From Thysanoteuthis rhombus (taxonomy: Eukaryota > Mollusca > Cephalopoda > Oegopsida > Thysanoteuthidae), in the NCBI GenBank assembly GCA_963457665.1, contig OY735209.1, forward strand, positions 62,661,475 through 62,725,474: a stretch of DNA of 64,000 nucleotides. Reading direction: 5' to 3'. The stretch's first letter is position 1, and every line of letters begins with the position of its first letter. The position numbers and the translations under genes were made by a program. This document shows, in pieces, positions 11,953 to 23,879 of the stretch. The notes beneath the pieces are model-generated. The model saw only the letters and a program-made list of their open reading frames with translations, was not told the DNA's origin and did not search any database.

Positions 11953-13629
11953 ATATAATAATATTATAATAGCATTATTCAACCCATACCAACCAGGCAT
12001 AGTTAAGTTTGGGTCATTAACTAACTAGGTATTCTTACGGTTTTGACGGGGAATGGAAAGGCTTGCCCCTTTTAGCTATTTGCAATAATTGCTACAGAAG
12101 CATAGATATGCATAAATTTCTAACTTTTGCACTCGAGAAAACCTTTTTTCGTCATCCTTTCTTTTACACATAGAATTTTTCCCCGCTTATCTGGAGTTTT
12201 ATGACGTTAGCTATAAAATTGCTGACTTGATTTTTCATTGATATATCCGTTTAACTTTATTATAAACTCACTAGACAATGATAAAATGAAATGAATTTTG
12301 TCTTTGAAATAAATCATACGAAATAAATTATATGGTTAAGATGAATTACATTGTTTATATTCTGACTGATGATAGAATTGTTTATTCTATATGCGACACT
12401 TGTTTGTTCTATTATTATACATCGCTTCTTATAATCATAACAAAAACAAACAAAATAACTAATAACCCTACCGACCATTAACTCTAAATAGTATAAACAT
12501 AATCGTAAAAATTGAACAGAAGAAGCCACCTTGTTCTAGTTAAACGGAAGTGGCCATTTTATAGCTATCAGTCTTAAAAAACCCAGATAAACAAAGATAA
12601 CCATTTACAAGAAATATTTAAAAGAAAAAAAGAAGAAGATGTATTTATACAGGAAACATAAGTTCTGGCTCGAAACCACATTTCGTGTCCAAAATTCTGT
12701 TTGTTGGTCTGTCATGTTTTTTTTGTTCTCACTTCTTGATTATATGTGAGGTGTTCGTATGGTTACCCCCCCCCCAAACATCTATAATACAAAACGTGTT
12801 CAAAGTTCAATGAATCATTTGACAAACAGGTAGATATTGATAATAATATAATTTTTATTCAAATAACAACAACACAAGTAATACATTTTTTCTGAGGATC
12901 GAAAGATTAATTGTTTCTTCAAAGAGTCTGTAATGTATTCAATCGTACAATCAGTTCTATTTTCATCTAAGAATGTTCATGAGTATGAATATAATAAATC
13001 CTTTATAAATGATGTGAGATTGCGTGTGTGCGTGCTGTAATCACGATGCAGTTTAAAGTGTTGAAACTCGTGAGGATATTAATGGGGAAAGTCTTCACTG
13101 GACGTTGATGTATGCGTAGGTAAGGGTGGAGTGAACATATCTTCCTTTTGCGTGCGATTGTTGCTGAATCGTTGATGAGTGTGTACGGTCTAATGTAGCT
13201 CACTTCTTACTGAGTTTCTTATTGCGACTGCCTAATTGTCTGACTGTGAATGAGTCTGTGTTAGTCGATACCCTGCTCCCAAATGCAGCAAAGGTCAAGA
13301 CTATCGGTTTACGTGTGTCGGTTTCCTTTTATCATGTACTGGGTGGTTCCTAGCGAAAGCCAATTTCGATTGCTGTAGGCTAGCCTGTGATTGGTCATTA
13401 ATTTGCCTGAGATTGACCGCTTTGTATTAGAAAAATAAACCCCCTAAAAACATAACTAAAACTAAAATTAATGAAAGTAACACTCGATGAAAGAGAATTC
13501 GACTTAATGTGTTAAAACGCTTCCCCATCACCGGGTCAAGATTTGATTCAAGTCGAATATTCGCTAGAAAATAGAAAAGTACTCTTTGCTCTTTCAATTG
13601 ATAAAGACTTTCGTTACCACCGTATATTT
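11953..13629. other. AT-rich DNA, no gene seen
   Basis: Only short AT-rich open frames are present (for example 12314-12529 and 13003-13203, minus), with no recognisable domain. A C-run (cccccccccc) occurs near 12767. Confidence 0.5.
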
Positions 13630-13990
13630 ATCGGTTTTGAGAATGAATTGAAAGCACAAAAACCTTTTTTTTTTCCATAGAATTATGTTTTTCTGACAGT
13701 AAGTAACTTTCAAAGCTACTCTTTTTTTCAATTTTCATCAAACATTCGGCATTTTATGCAATTGGATTGAAAGCACAAATAACTGCTCCCTTTTTTTAAG
13801 GTAAGTAACTTTTGAAAATAATGTATTGGTTGAAAGAAACTATCTTCGATAGAAAATTGAGCATTTTTTTTTCTGGTGGTAAGTAACTTTCAAGACTTTA
13901 AAGAAACAAATTCATTTTTTTTTATTCGACCTTTTTTTTTGATTGGAAGCACCAAAACCACTTGCTCTTCTGACGGTAAGTAATTTTTGT
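13630..13990 (+). repeat. Imperfect tandem array carrying four splice-donor-like sites
   Basis: Diverged units share a gaaagcacaaa block, a T-rich tract and a GTAAGTAA-TTT block. GTAAGT occurs at 13699, 13801, 13879 and 13976, with spacings of 102, 78 and 97 bp. Each is preceded by a pyrimidine-rich tract, so each unit looks like a polypyrimidine tract followed closely by a consensus 5' splice site. No flanking coding frame is visible, so there is no evidence that these are real exons. Confidence 0.65.
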
Positions 13991-14289
13991 AATCACGTGA
14001 TATATGTTTACGTTTGAATACTAAAGAGAAATCTACTGGTTTTTATGCAGACAAAACAAATTCCAATATATGAACCAAAGCATACACAAAGCGAGCAGCC
14101 AAATATCCCTGTCAGTACAACGAATCTGGATAAATACCTATTGCTAACCCAAGAAAATATTTCTGTTAAATCTGTTTATTTTTAGATAACATACAGTGAA
14201 ATAATGGGCTGTTCCATAAATGCAAAGCAGAAATCAGTATTTCAATAAAAATTGGTACTAGGCGAGAAACAAAAAAAATACTACCGGAA

Positions 14290-14740
14290 ATTTGAGTGTG
14301 ATATTCCAACTCCAGTATATGCACACTTAGAATTCACAAGTATTAAAGTAAATATCGATACAAAGCGTTCAGAAATGTCGTACATCCCATCCATAAAAGT
14401 TGAAGCAAATATCGGTATCAATATTTCATTGAATATTGCATTAATGAGAAAACAGTGGAACTCAGTAATTTTATCTCCGTATTCAGCTGGAATGCTTTGT
14501 GACATTTTGTTCTAGCCCACATAAATAGATCATATCTCCTTATGAATCTTGTACGCCATGAGATTGAATCTCTGGAGTCATTGATGCCTTTATTCATGGC
14601 CATCAGTTTCAATTGGCTTATCATCGTTTTTGCAGATACTGCAATGGTTGAACTCCTTTCATTAATAACCCCCATTTTTACTTCCTCGTCAATTTTTGGC
14701 CGTTTTACAGTTCCTCAGCAGAGATCGTGTTCACTCCAAT
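14290..14740 (-). pseudogene. pogo/Tigger-like transposase relic (CENP-B type HTH)
   Basis: Minus-strand translation gives a run resembling the second (CENP-B type) DNA-binding half of Tigger transposases: MAMNKGINDSRDSISW, then RTRFIRRYDLFMWARTK. The reading then shifts frame near 14505 to MSQSIPAEYGDKITEFHCFL, which matches the segment that follows in the family. Stops interrupt the upstream part (a stop in GAACTGTAAAACGG) and the downstream part does not show a recognisable catalytic region. It is a dead DNA-transposon fragment; family assignment is by motif memory. Confidence 0.6.
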
Positions 14741-14865
14741 AATTGTCTTTTAGCTGCTGCTCCTATATATTAGGGGAATGGGCACTTGTGCAAGGGTGTG
14801 GTTGAAGTTGGTTCTTTTTGTTTTCCTGCGTGAGTGCAAATTGTGTCTAGGTAGGTAAGTTGTCA

Positions 14866-14866
<1 letters not shown>

Positions 14867-14912
<46 letters not shown>
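14867..14912. repeat. (CA)n microsatellite
   Basis: About 21 CA dinucleotides run into a short TATATA tail. Confidence 0.95.
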
Positions 14913-14914
<2 letters not shown>

Positions 14915-15169
14915 AAATGTCTAACTGTATAGTACATGCAAGTGATCATACAAATATAATATATCGGATGGCACAGATGAATGATATCACATGGCAGTAT
15001 GACCATGTTGCAAATCTGAAAAAAACAAAAACAAAAACTACTGGTAATTAGGCATGGATTTTACCTTGGGGATATCCAGAGAATTATTACCGCTAGATCT
15101 ATGTTTTGTTTTCTTTAAATCACCCCGTAGGTTTTTAGTGAGTGTGTGTGAGTGTGTGTGGGGGGTCAA

Positions 15170-15415
15170 TTGGCAATGTAGGTTTATGCCGAATTGACCC
15201 CTTAGTTTGTATCCGCCTGTTTTCTTTTTGGAAATCAAAACTTTTTTTAGTGATCAAGAGCCCCACCACCACCAAAGGCGAGAGAACTTATTCATTGATC
15301 ACCCCCTTTTCCAATATTTTGATTGATCACCACTAACATGGCATGCTGCCAAAAGACGTTGACCATGTGACGCTTTCTATTGAATGGCTAAGCAGACCCT
15401 TTTTTTTATTCAATT
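15170..15415 (-). repeat. Dispersed repeat family R1, copy 3 (inverted)
   Basis: On the plus strand: gccgaattgacccct, tttagtgatcaa, accaaaggcgagagaac, cattgatcaccccc, caccactaacatggcatgct. It is the same order as 38785-39010 and the reverse complement of the copies at 5641, 6590 and 40041. Confidence 0.75.
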
Positions 15416-16754
15416 TGATATATTCATTTTCTATTTGTATTGGTATATTTCCACTGTCCCAGACACCTGACAGGCGCCCCTAGCATTTGGTGCCCAGGGC
15501 GACTGTCTGCGATGCCAGTACCTTGGGCCAACTCTAGTTGCGCTTAAATATTTTCATCCACTATTCCATTGTCCCGTGGTGATGGAATTTTGGATCCTTA
15601 AACCTCATTTCTTCTCTTTCCTCATCACAAGGTTGGAGAATCCCCAAAATAGCTGAAGAAGGTCGGATGGTACAGTCACTAAAACGTTGTAACTATTATA
15701 ATCAAAATGGAGATAATAGTCCGAATAGATTAATGTATGATAATAACAATTCCTCATCTCAGGAACTCTAGAAAAAATACACCGATTTTATTTTCGTTCA
15801 GAGTTACCACCTGTCTGGGGTAGGAGTTGTGTCATGAGCACACAAACCAGTGGGGGAGGGTAGCAACTGCCCTCCTAAATTGGGACAAAACAGAGGGAAA
15901 AAAATCAGGCAATTGGTATTTTTCATGTTAAGAAAAGTAGAAAACAATCTTCCTTCTAAGTTGCACGTTGTGTGATTTGGACTGTGTATTGTCAAATTGG
16001 CGTATTTTGTTAAGGGGGCAAAAGAACTGAGTTGTCTGAAATTTCACCGGGATTTGCCCGTATTGCACTGATTTGCCCGAACATGAGCACATTTTGCCCT
16101 GGCTCGTACGCCTATGAGTGTCTATTGATATAAAGACTTCTTACTGGAAATCAGCGCTGGTATATTTGATTTGTGTAAAATTCTGGGCAAATCAAGCCGT
16201 CTACACCACTTAATCAAAGAGTGTTCGTTTGTTCATGATTTGCGTTGTGTTTTGTGAAGTTTCACTCCCTCGTTCAAGTATATCGATTGTGTCAGCAGTC
16301 ACCCATCTTCCACGTCGAGGGCAGAGAGAATAATTCACTTAGTACTGTGGAAGAACAAGGTTAAAAAGATGTGACAATGATGCTATGATTAAACTCCGAA
16401 AAGACCGAAACAGTCCTCCAAGCAGAAAACAAGTAAAGACTGAATCGACAAGCTTACTGCTTTTATTGGAGCCAGGTGGCTCCTGACTGTGACAGAAACT
16501 CCCAGTTGGTTTTGCAGGCATTAATTTGATCAGTCAGAATAAATGCTAATTTAGGATTTGAATTGAACGCCTTTGTATGGAGCTATAGCAATCAAGCGGG
16601 CCATACAAAACTTTGTCAATGGAGCGAGTTTGATCCTCAGTGAGTGTCCTTTATTTGTAACTGTATGTCGTACCAAACTAAGCTAAGTAAATATCAATTT
16701 ACGATTTCAGTTAAGGATTTAATGAACTCAGCTCCAAAGTCAAGGGAGGTAACT
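15416..16754. other. No gene recognised
   Basis: Short open frames on both strands (for example 15804-15995 and 16339-16521, minus) have no recognisable domain. The stretch at about 15440-15680 is somewhat GC-richer and may be an unidentified old repeat. Confidence 0.45.
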
Positions 16755-17215
16755 AGTCATCATCAGCCTTTTTGCGCCCGTCGTTAGACATAGACCTTCC
16801 CTAGGATTCGTAAAATATTAGGTGTTGCAGAGTCAGTACTTTTGGAACTTGTCTAATTTGTGACGTCATCTCATTTTCTATCGGCTACAGTTTTGCAGTT
16901 CCATTCTGTTAATTGTGATGTCCAGCGTTTAATATATTTGACACCTGTTTTTCTCAAATATTCTGTGCTGTCTTGTGTTGAGCATGATTCTCTCCTGTAC
17001 TCGTTGCATAGTTCTCAGATTGAGAGTCAATCCTTTGGTTAGATTCCACGTTTCAGCTTCATGGGCGACTATAGAGGGGAAGCATTGTTTGTAGGATTTT
17101 GCTTTTTAGGACTAATGGGATTTACTTGTTTTTGGAAGTTGAGCTAGCTCTACTGGAATGTTGCCAACCTTGGCTGATTCTTCACTTGGTTTCCCCTTTT
17201 GAGGAGTTACTGTTG
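16755..17215 (-). pseudogene. RTE-type LINE, 3' fragment (copy A)
   Basis: Read on the minus strand, this is the decayed C-terminal tail of the LINE polyprotein plus a short TGATGA-type 3' tail. Recognisable blocks match the better copy at 62190-62663: the region corresponding to ETWNLTK (ccacgtttcagcttcatg on plus), the QRAHERIM region (catgattctctcctgtact) and the terminal VYVQRRTL region (cgtcgttagacatagacctt). Stops and indels are frequent. It is 5' truncated, as expected for target-primed insertion. Confidence 0.8.
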
Positions 17216-19334
17216 TAAGTTTAGGATTAGAATTATTTCAGTTGAATGAAAAAGTTGAAAAAATTAAAAAGAAGAAAAAAAAACATCTTGTCTATGCTTA
17301 TACCATTCTTGTTGCTATGACTTCTCTCAAATCATACCTTGGAAGGAATTCTGTGCGTCCTTTTATAATGTTCCTTCATATTAAAAAGGAATGATGTTAT
17401 ATTAATATTCAAATGTATCATTTTTCCCCTTAATTTGAGTGAGCTATATCATTGGTCGCTGTATTTATTTAGAAGTGTAAAGTTCGTTTTTTAACTTTGC
17501 ATTGACACAAAAAATCCTAACTTTGTTTAATTATTCTGAAGAATCATATTTACTGACAACGATGTTAGACAGAGGTTATACACCTATGGGCATCTGTTTG
17601 TTTGTCAACACAATGTCTTCAGAAGTTTTCGATGAATTTCAATGAAATTCCGTGGAAACGTGGACCATTGGCCAATTGATAATGGATAAAATTTGAGGGT
17701 GGATCCAGGGATATTTTCAATTATGTTACCATTGCGAGATAGGATAATTTCTTTACAATTCGGATATAATAAAAGTAATGATAAGCTTATTCAGTGTAAG
17801 GGAAATAATCAAGTGTTGGAATGAATCCAGTTTCGAAGGGATATTAATAATACACGTAACCGCTACCTTCTATATTTCCCATGTCACACTGTACGATCAC
17901 GCTGTAAAGAGAGTGGAAAGAGAGAGATAGAAACACAAAAGCTGACTTCGGTAATTGCTGTACAGTGCCCTCTTCTACAACAGCATAACAACACCTCACC
18001 AACCCAACGCAAAATGTGGATAAGGAATAGGCAAGAGATTATTTCGTTGAAAAGTGAAACATTATTTTTAATATTGAAAGGAACGAATGTGAGGATAGAG
18101 AAAGAGAGGGAAAGTTGAGGAAAAAAAATGACACTGAAAGCAAAGGAGAGTAAGATTTTTTTAAAAAGAGACGGGGTAGGAATACAATAAAAGGTAGAGA
18201 AGATTAGAAGTAAAGGAAAAGAGAAAGAATAAAAGAGTTTATCATTGAAAATAAAGCAAGGGGCTAGGACAATCGAAGAAAGAAAATAGAGCTACGGAAG
18301 TTGGAATATAATTTCGTTATGACTGAACTTTACAAATATAAAAAAAACGTTTCTATAAAATACTGAGGATACGATTATATTACAATGTTAACAAGGAATG
18401 GGGTAATCGACGTGGCGTTGTTTACCAAGACCTGTTTATGGAAGAAGAAAGAAAATAAATGAGAAAGCGCAGATGGAGTGATATGAAATAAACAGATCTC
18501 TTTTTTATAGAGTTAAACACGAAACAGAATTTTCCCGGGCACTGCTAATTAATAATCATTATCAGCCTTTGTCACAGCATAGTCTGGGATTTATAACCTG
18601 ACTGTTGAGTTTTTAGTGACACTGGTGTTGACAGAGGTATGCGCTGAGTTATTGTGAAGTTCCTTGATTGCTGGGCAAATAATTTGGTCAATATGGCTTG
18701 CATATGAAGATTGCTCTCCTTACTCTGATAGGAATTGCTATGAGAATCCCATCAATTTATTGGAATGTGCACATGGCATGATGTCATGAATACCGAGGTC
18801 AGTTGGTCGCCATTTTGGTGGGTTACTTACAAAGCGTTAAGTTATTTATTCTCACGAGAAATAAACTGAAAACAGAAGATTAAAGACATTGTCGGTTTTG
18901 AAAGAGACACAGACAAATGCCATCCAAAAGAGTTCATTATATTCGTTTTAATAGCTTTTATTCTATTATTGTTGCTTTGTTAGGTTGACAGTACCATTGG
19001 TAGAATTCTTTCAAAGAATCTGATAGACTGTTGTTTTGTAAGGAGCTTAAACCGTTGATCTACTGAAAGAGGCATGGGCAGTTCACAACTCAGCGCATGG
19101 TGATCCCACAATCGTTTGCATTTACAGCCATAGCATTTACATTTGTTTGAAGATAAATACTAAGACAATATTCAAAAACCTCAAAGTTTACTTATCATTT
19201 AATTTTGCTGCCGTTTAGAGATTTAACGTCTCCACCTTTCATTACTCCATTCTTATCCAAAGTAATATTTTTCAGACAATCAGTTTTAAAAAATTGCGAT
19301 TTGTTTATCAAGCAGACGATAGTGATAATAAAAG
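17216..19334. other. No gene seen
   Basis: AT-rich sequence with a purine-rich stretch at about 18050-18300 (many aaagaga and gaaagaa runs). No open frame or recognised repeat. Confidence 0.5.
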
Positions 19335-19610
19335 GAGATGCAGGTGGCCTAACGGTTTATCTGAATGGAGAAGGAATTGGCGGACAAACTCTAACCGAGA
19401 CGGTACGATGACTTCACACTGGCAGGCGAAGACGAGAGGGTGAGACTGACAACGTTTGCAACTCTCCCTCACTGATCCAAGTCAAGTGCAAGTCATGAGT
19501 TCAGGCTCCATGGTGCAACACTGCTGTCTCGTCACTGAAACCATGGTCATCTTCGATCAAGAAGGGTGATGATGACAGCTAACGCCCCGATGAAAAAAAA
19601 ATCATAGATC
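19335..19610 (+). repeat. SINE-like element with RTE-like tail
   Basis: The head ggtggcctaacggttta resembles a tRNA-type A box. A B-box-like gagttcaggctcc lies at 19497-19509, farther away (about 150 bp) than in a plain tRNA. The element ends gggtgatgatgacagc, like the TGATGA 3' tails of the RTE-type LINE copies in this window. It may be a SINE mobilised by that LINE, but the box spacing makes this tentative. Confidence 0.45.
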
Positions 19611-20649
19611 AATTTAAAAACAAAACAAAAACAGCCATTATTTCCAGTTCACGACGTTCTGCATTTTCTTGTGATTTAAATAACAGCAAACAAAACTTGA
19701 TCTATTTTTGTCACTTTGTCTGAATAGTTTTTAGATGAGCTGTTGTAGCCGTTGGATTTTTAGTTTCAATTAGACCAGCCTTAACTATTCGGGGAATTCT
19801 TTTCAATAAATGAATTTTCTAGGGGAAACCCTGTTTAAGAAAGTTTTTCCGTCCCTCTCTCTCATTATATATATATATATTTCAATTATAAAACACACAG
19901 TTGGAAATGTGTCCTCGAATTCCTATTTCAGGTACACAACCGATTTTCCGGCTCACTTGATTGCAGAACTGTTCCAAATGATCCATTTTTCTTGACTAAC
20001 TGAGGTAACATGATAATTCAATAGTAAATCTCCCACCCACTAATTATTTATTTTTAAAACATTGGGGCTGTATTTAATGCAATACCTTGATACAAATTTT
20101 TATAGTTTATTGATATGATAGACACAGGTACAGGTATATAAACCTAACAAGTACAGTATTGTACTTACACAGAATTTTGAATAAACTACAAATCTGAACG
20201 TGACAAATTGTCAAGTTTTCCTACAACTCTTACCTTTCCTTGTATCGATATGAACTTGTTGGCACTTTACACCATCGTTGACACCTGCATTTTGCTTGGA
20301 ACTTGAAAGCATTGTTTGAGGTAAATTTGTGTTTATTAGTTACAAAGTCGATACAGTTGTAGCATCTACCGAAATATTGACAATTAAGTGATGGCTCCAC
20401 AAAGAACAACAACCGTGGCCACTCCTTGAATTAGTGTGAGAGCTGCAAGAAATTCAAGAGTCACACGTAATCTTTTCCGGATTAAAAGAGGCAATGAATA
20501 TGTTACCGGAAAATCGGTGGTGTGCTTTATTATACCTTGTAATTTCTTTAGATAAATGCTAAATAAGATATATCTAACTATAAATTGAGAAATTTCAAAT
20601 TTTGGCCGAGATGACTCGGCAACTGGCCATTGTTCGAAGTTGATATTCG

Positions 20650-20651
<2 letters not shown>
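19611..20651. other. No gene recognised
   Basis: AT-rich with short open frames only. A short inverted match (accgattttccgg near 19940, ccggaaaatcggtgg near 20508) hints at an old inverted repeat about 570 bp across. Confidence 0.4.

Positions 20652-20723
<72 letters not shown>
20652..20723. repeat. (TA)n microsatellite
   Basis: About 36 uninterrupted TA dinucleotides. Confidence 0.97.
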
Positions 20724-20727
<4 letters not shown>

Positions 20728-22254
20728 CAGCACCCCAGGCATCACAGTGTCGAATTTGGATCCGCAGTTCCGGAGAAATTTGATAAAATAGATAGAAGAT
20801 CTAGAGTCTGTAAATTTTTTTACATCTAAAATCTTTGATCTAAATCTAGATACAAAAAATCCCAATCTGAGTAAAGGAAATAATTCGAAGCCGTAGTTCT
20901 GTACGACGTGTAGGAAATTATTTTACACGATAATAATGGCTGGCTGCTCCACACACCATAAAGTTCAGTCCCTTTCAAACATACACCTTTGAGGATAGAC
21001 ACTGTCTTGTTACATTTCAAGAACTGTATTCGTTTGAATTTATTGTAAAAGAAACTTTTTATTTTCAAAGAGTTTTGGGAACTATTCGGGTATATTAATG
21101 ACCATTTCCGAGAGTATAGACAAAACTTTTTATTGTTTGCAATATCGACAAGCGTTTATTTTACAGTATAAGAGCGCCGTAAATTATTTTTCACAGTTCG
21201 ATACGAATTAGTTATGTACAAATCTTTTCTTTGTCGCAAAAACAATCGATTTCTGAGTGAATACTTGTTCGACATTCGTCAAGACACACAAGCAGGTATA
21301 GAGCCTGCCCAGACGCACAGGAAGGTACAGAGTCTGTTTTTACAGGGTGGTGCAACATAAACTGACCATTTTGGTTCTTTCAGACCACTGATTTTGTTCG
21401 CGTGTGTTCTTGAAGTTCTTATAACCAAAAACACTAAAAAAAGCAAAAAAATGATCGTTACAGCCTCGATCAACGATAATTCAATTAGAAATAATCTATT
21501 TCGCTATCAAAACTTCTGTCTGAGGAAACACACACACACACACGTACACATACACACGCATAAAAAATCCCAGTGGTCTAAAACATAGGTTTATGGGAAC
21601 TCTTTAGTTAAGGGGTACAGAGGGCTTGATTTGCCGAAATTACATTACTCTGCCCCCTAGCTAGCACGCCCTATAGAGGAATCAAATGGTCAGCTTATGT
21701 ATGAGCACAGAATGTTAATTTTGAACGAATTCTTCACAACCACTGTTTATGAAGAATTAATTTAGATTCATTCAAACGAGGATATACAGAATGGAAAAAA
21801 GAAGTGTACGTGCACAAAAATGGAAGCATGTTCGCTTGCTTGAAAACACTTCCGCTCATAATTATTCAAGAATAATCCGAACGTACATTAAACTTATTGG
21901 GTTTTCACATATGAAATGCCATTTTTTGAATAGTAAAATGAAGGATGATTGAAAAAAAACCCCAAAAAACAAAAATGGTGTGTATTTAATCAAAATATGA
22001 CCTACTTGAAGCAATAACATTTTCCCTATGATCATATAACGATAATATACAATCTGTTTAATTCTTTAACTTTGGTGCTCACATAATTATGGTTTCCCTA
22101 TAATTGAGTTTTTGCTTAGGGACATGAAATCTAAAATGCTTATCAGAGAAATGTCAATTAAATATGCAAGATGCTGCAAGACTTCATATCCCGATTCTCT
22201 AAGCTTAAACATCCAACTGAGAGATTTGGGTCAGGCACTGTCATGGAGCATTTC
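20724..22254. other. No gene recognised
   Basis: AT-rich sequence. A small CA-rich run lies at 21530-21560. The block ggtgcaacataaactgacca near 21348 looks like a transposon end, but I found no partner terminus. Confidence 0.4.
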
Positions 22255-22620
22255 GTTCAATCCATGTCAGATCTATCGTTTTCAAATTTTTTTTTACCTT
22301 CCCCATTGCCTTGATATGACGTAATATGGTTGCCATTAAGGAACTGAAATAATCAAAAAGTGCTCGAGCTGTTTTTCGTAGGTCATTGGACACTGCTGTC
22401 GATAATTCCTCGTCATTATGAACAGATTTGGGCCTTGAAGTTTATTATCGGTATCCATATTTCCAGACCTAAACCTATTGAACCAATTTTGAACAGTTCG
22501 CATTGTAGTGGAGTTCACTCCAAATGCTTTGTTGACGTAATCAACAGCTTGAGCAGAATTATTTCCTAATTTGAAATTTAGTCTAGACACCATGGCAGTT
22601 ATTGGCTCAAAAACCTCCAA
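22255..22620 (-). pseudogene. mariner-type transposase N-terminal relic
   Basis: Minus-strand translation starts with the mariner HTH region: FKLGNNSAQAVDYVNKAFG, then TVQNWFNRFRSGNMDTDNK, matching the HTH_48-type domain of mariner and SETMAR. After a frameshift near 22430, the second HTH follows as RKTARALFDYFSSLMATILR and GKVKK. The catalytic part is absent. It lies about 240 bp downstream of the secreted-precursor gene on the same strand and is not part of it. Confidence 0.85.
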
Positions 22621-22858
22621 TAATAACGATTAACATCTGTTTATATTAAATCTGCAAACAATGGAATTGCATTAGTAAATCTTTTACTGTCAGCATAATA
22701 CTCTATGATGCAAAAAGGAAAACGACATTTCCTGTGTAAGAACCTTCATATTACAAATATTTACATGTGCACAATAAGTTCAATAAAAATTGTCTCAGGT
22801 CGGGGAATCTCTAATTTAAAAAGAGACGAAAATTGTTCATATGATATACATCGTTTTT

Positions 22859-23631
22859 TCATTCTGGTACCCAATCCATTTCTAAAACTGGATATTCTGG
22901 TATACCATAAGCGTTGTAGTATCCATTCCATGGGTAATCCAAGGACCAGTCTGGATATCTCCATCGGTTGTTGAATCTTCTTCCGAGAGCGGAATTTGAA
23001 ACTACAGCCCACATTGGTGCTCTCCAGATTCTAGATCTCTGGGGAGGATTTGACTGAACATTATTATCAAATGATTTTTTCTGTCTCCAAACTATCGGAG
23101 CTTTCGTTACTATTCGTAATACTTCTTGTCTGGGTGTAGATATCGATATCGAAGTTGTTGTTTCGGGCTTTTGCGTCGTCGAGATCTTTTTCTGTTCAGG
23201 TGCTTTGGTTGTTCTTACTGCTGGCCATTTCTTATCAAAAGATTGTTGTACTACTGGCCAAAATTGTGTTCTCGGTTGCCAAAAATTGTTGACCGTTGGT
23301 AGCTGCCACCTTTTAATTGGTGGAGACCAAAATGACGTCGGGTCATCGAACTGTGGCTCAAACGGTGTCAAGTTTGGATCTTTAAATCCATCTGTGTCAG
23401 GAATTAATGAAGGTTCCAACCAATCTGCGCGTCGGCGTCTGTTGAGGTATTGCTTCAGGCAGTAACTTTGTCTTGAAGCCGGACTGAAGATGTGATAGCT
23501 GTTTGAGCTTCGTGACATGCGCATAAAGCACTCCTGAAGATTAGGAGGAATGCCGATGTCTGCAAACGTGGCACTTGCTGGCGACAAAATTGTCAAGATA
23601 ACGGCAAAGAAAACACCAGGAATCTTCATGA
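22859..23631 (-). CDS. Secreted Trp-rich precursor with tetrabasic site, unknown family
   Basis: The start chosen is the ATG at 23629-23627, giving 256 residues. The next ATG upstream (23653) lies beyond a canonical splice acceptor (minus ctgtttcttttccttgcag ending at 23632), so the exon begins at 23631 with two 5'UTR bases. Residues 1-20 (MKIPGVFFAVILTILSPASA) are a typical signal peptide. Two cysteines follow, C34 and C57, which could form one disulfide loop. A furin/prohormone-convertase-like RRRR lies at 64-67. The rest is rich in Trp (about 13), Pro and aromatic residues, with a central Thr/Lys/Pro-rich linker (TTKAPEQKK, TTQKPETTTS) and a Tyr/Trp-rich tail ending MDWVPE. There are no transmembrane segments after the signal. 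This could be a neuropeptide or hormone precursor, or a structural or matrix secreted protein; I recognise no family. The unbroken frame with intact signal and splice acceptor argues for a real gene. Confidence 0.8.
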
Positions 23632-23862
23632 CTGCAAGGAAAAGAAACAGCAAAAATTTAAAATAATTTCAACGAATTCATGCTGATATGATATTTGACG
23701 TTTTAAATACAATTCAGTTCTGTCATTTCGCGAACGATGATCAAGTAGGGAGGGGGCTCCATGTCTTTCAGGTCTTCAGGAACCAACGAGAACACGCACT
23801 GTAATCCATGATATCACGCACGTGTAACAAATACGTGAAACTTTTTAGTTGCTCTATTCATC

Positions 23863-23873
23863 ACATATATAAT
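23863..23873 (-). promoter_or_regulatory. Possible TATA box upstream of the secreted-precursor gene
   Basis: Minus-strand cattatatatgt lies about 230 bp upstream of the coding exon's splice acceptor. A short 5'UTR exon would fit between them, but no donor is convincing and the surroundings are AT-rich. Confidence 0.25.
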
Positions 23874-23879
23874 GACACA

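Noticed and set aside
21340-22620. Full-length mariner with a terminus at 21348
   Set aside because: ggtgcaacataaactgacca looks like a transposon end, but no inverted partner was found near 22650-22850, and the intervening DNA lacks the catalytic region.
23205-23465. Plus-strand frame opposite the secreted precursor
   Set aside because: Shadow frame of the minus-strand coding exon, with no independent support.
22859-23653. ATG at 23653 as start of the secreted precursor
   Set aside because: It lies upstream of a strong splice acceptor (tttccttgcag) and would put eight hydrophobic residues before a complete signal peptide; the ATG at 23629 fits better.
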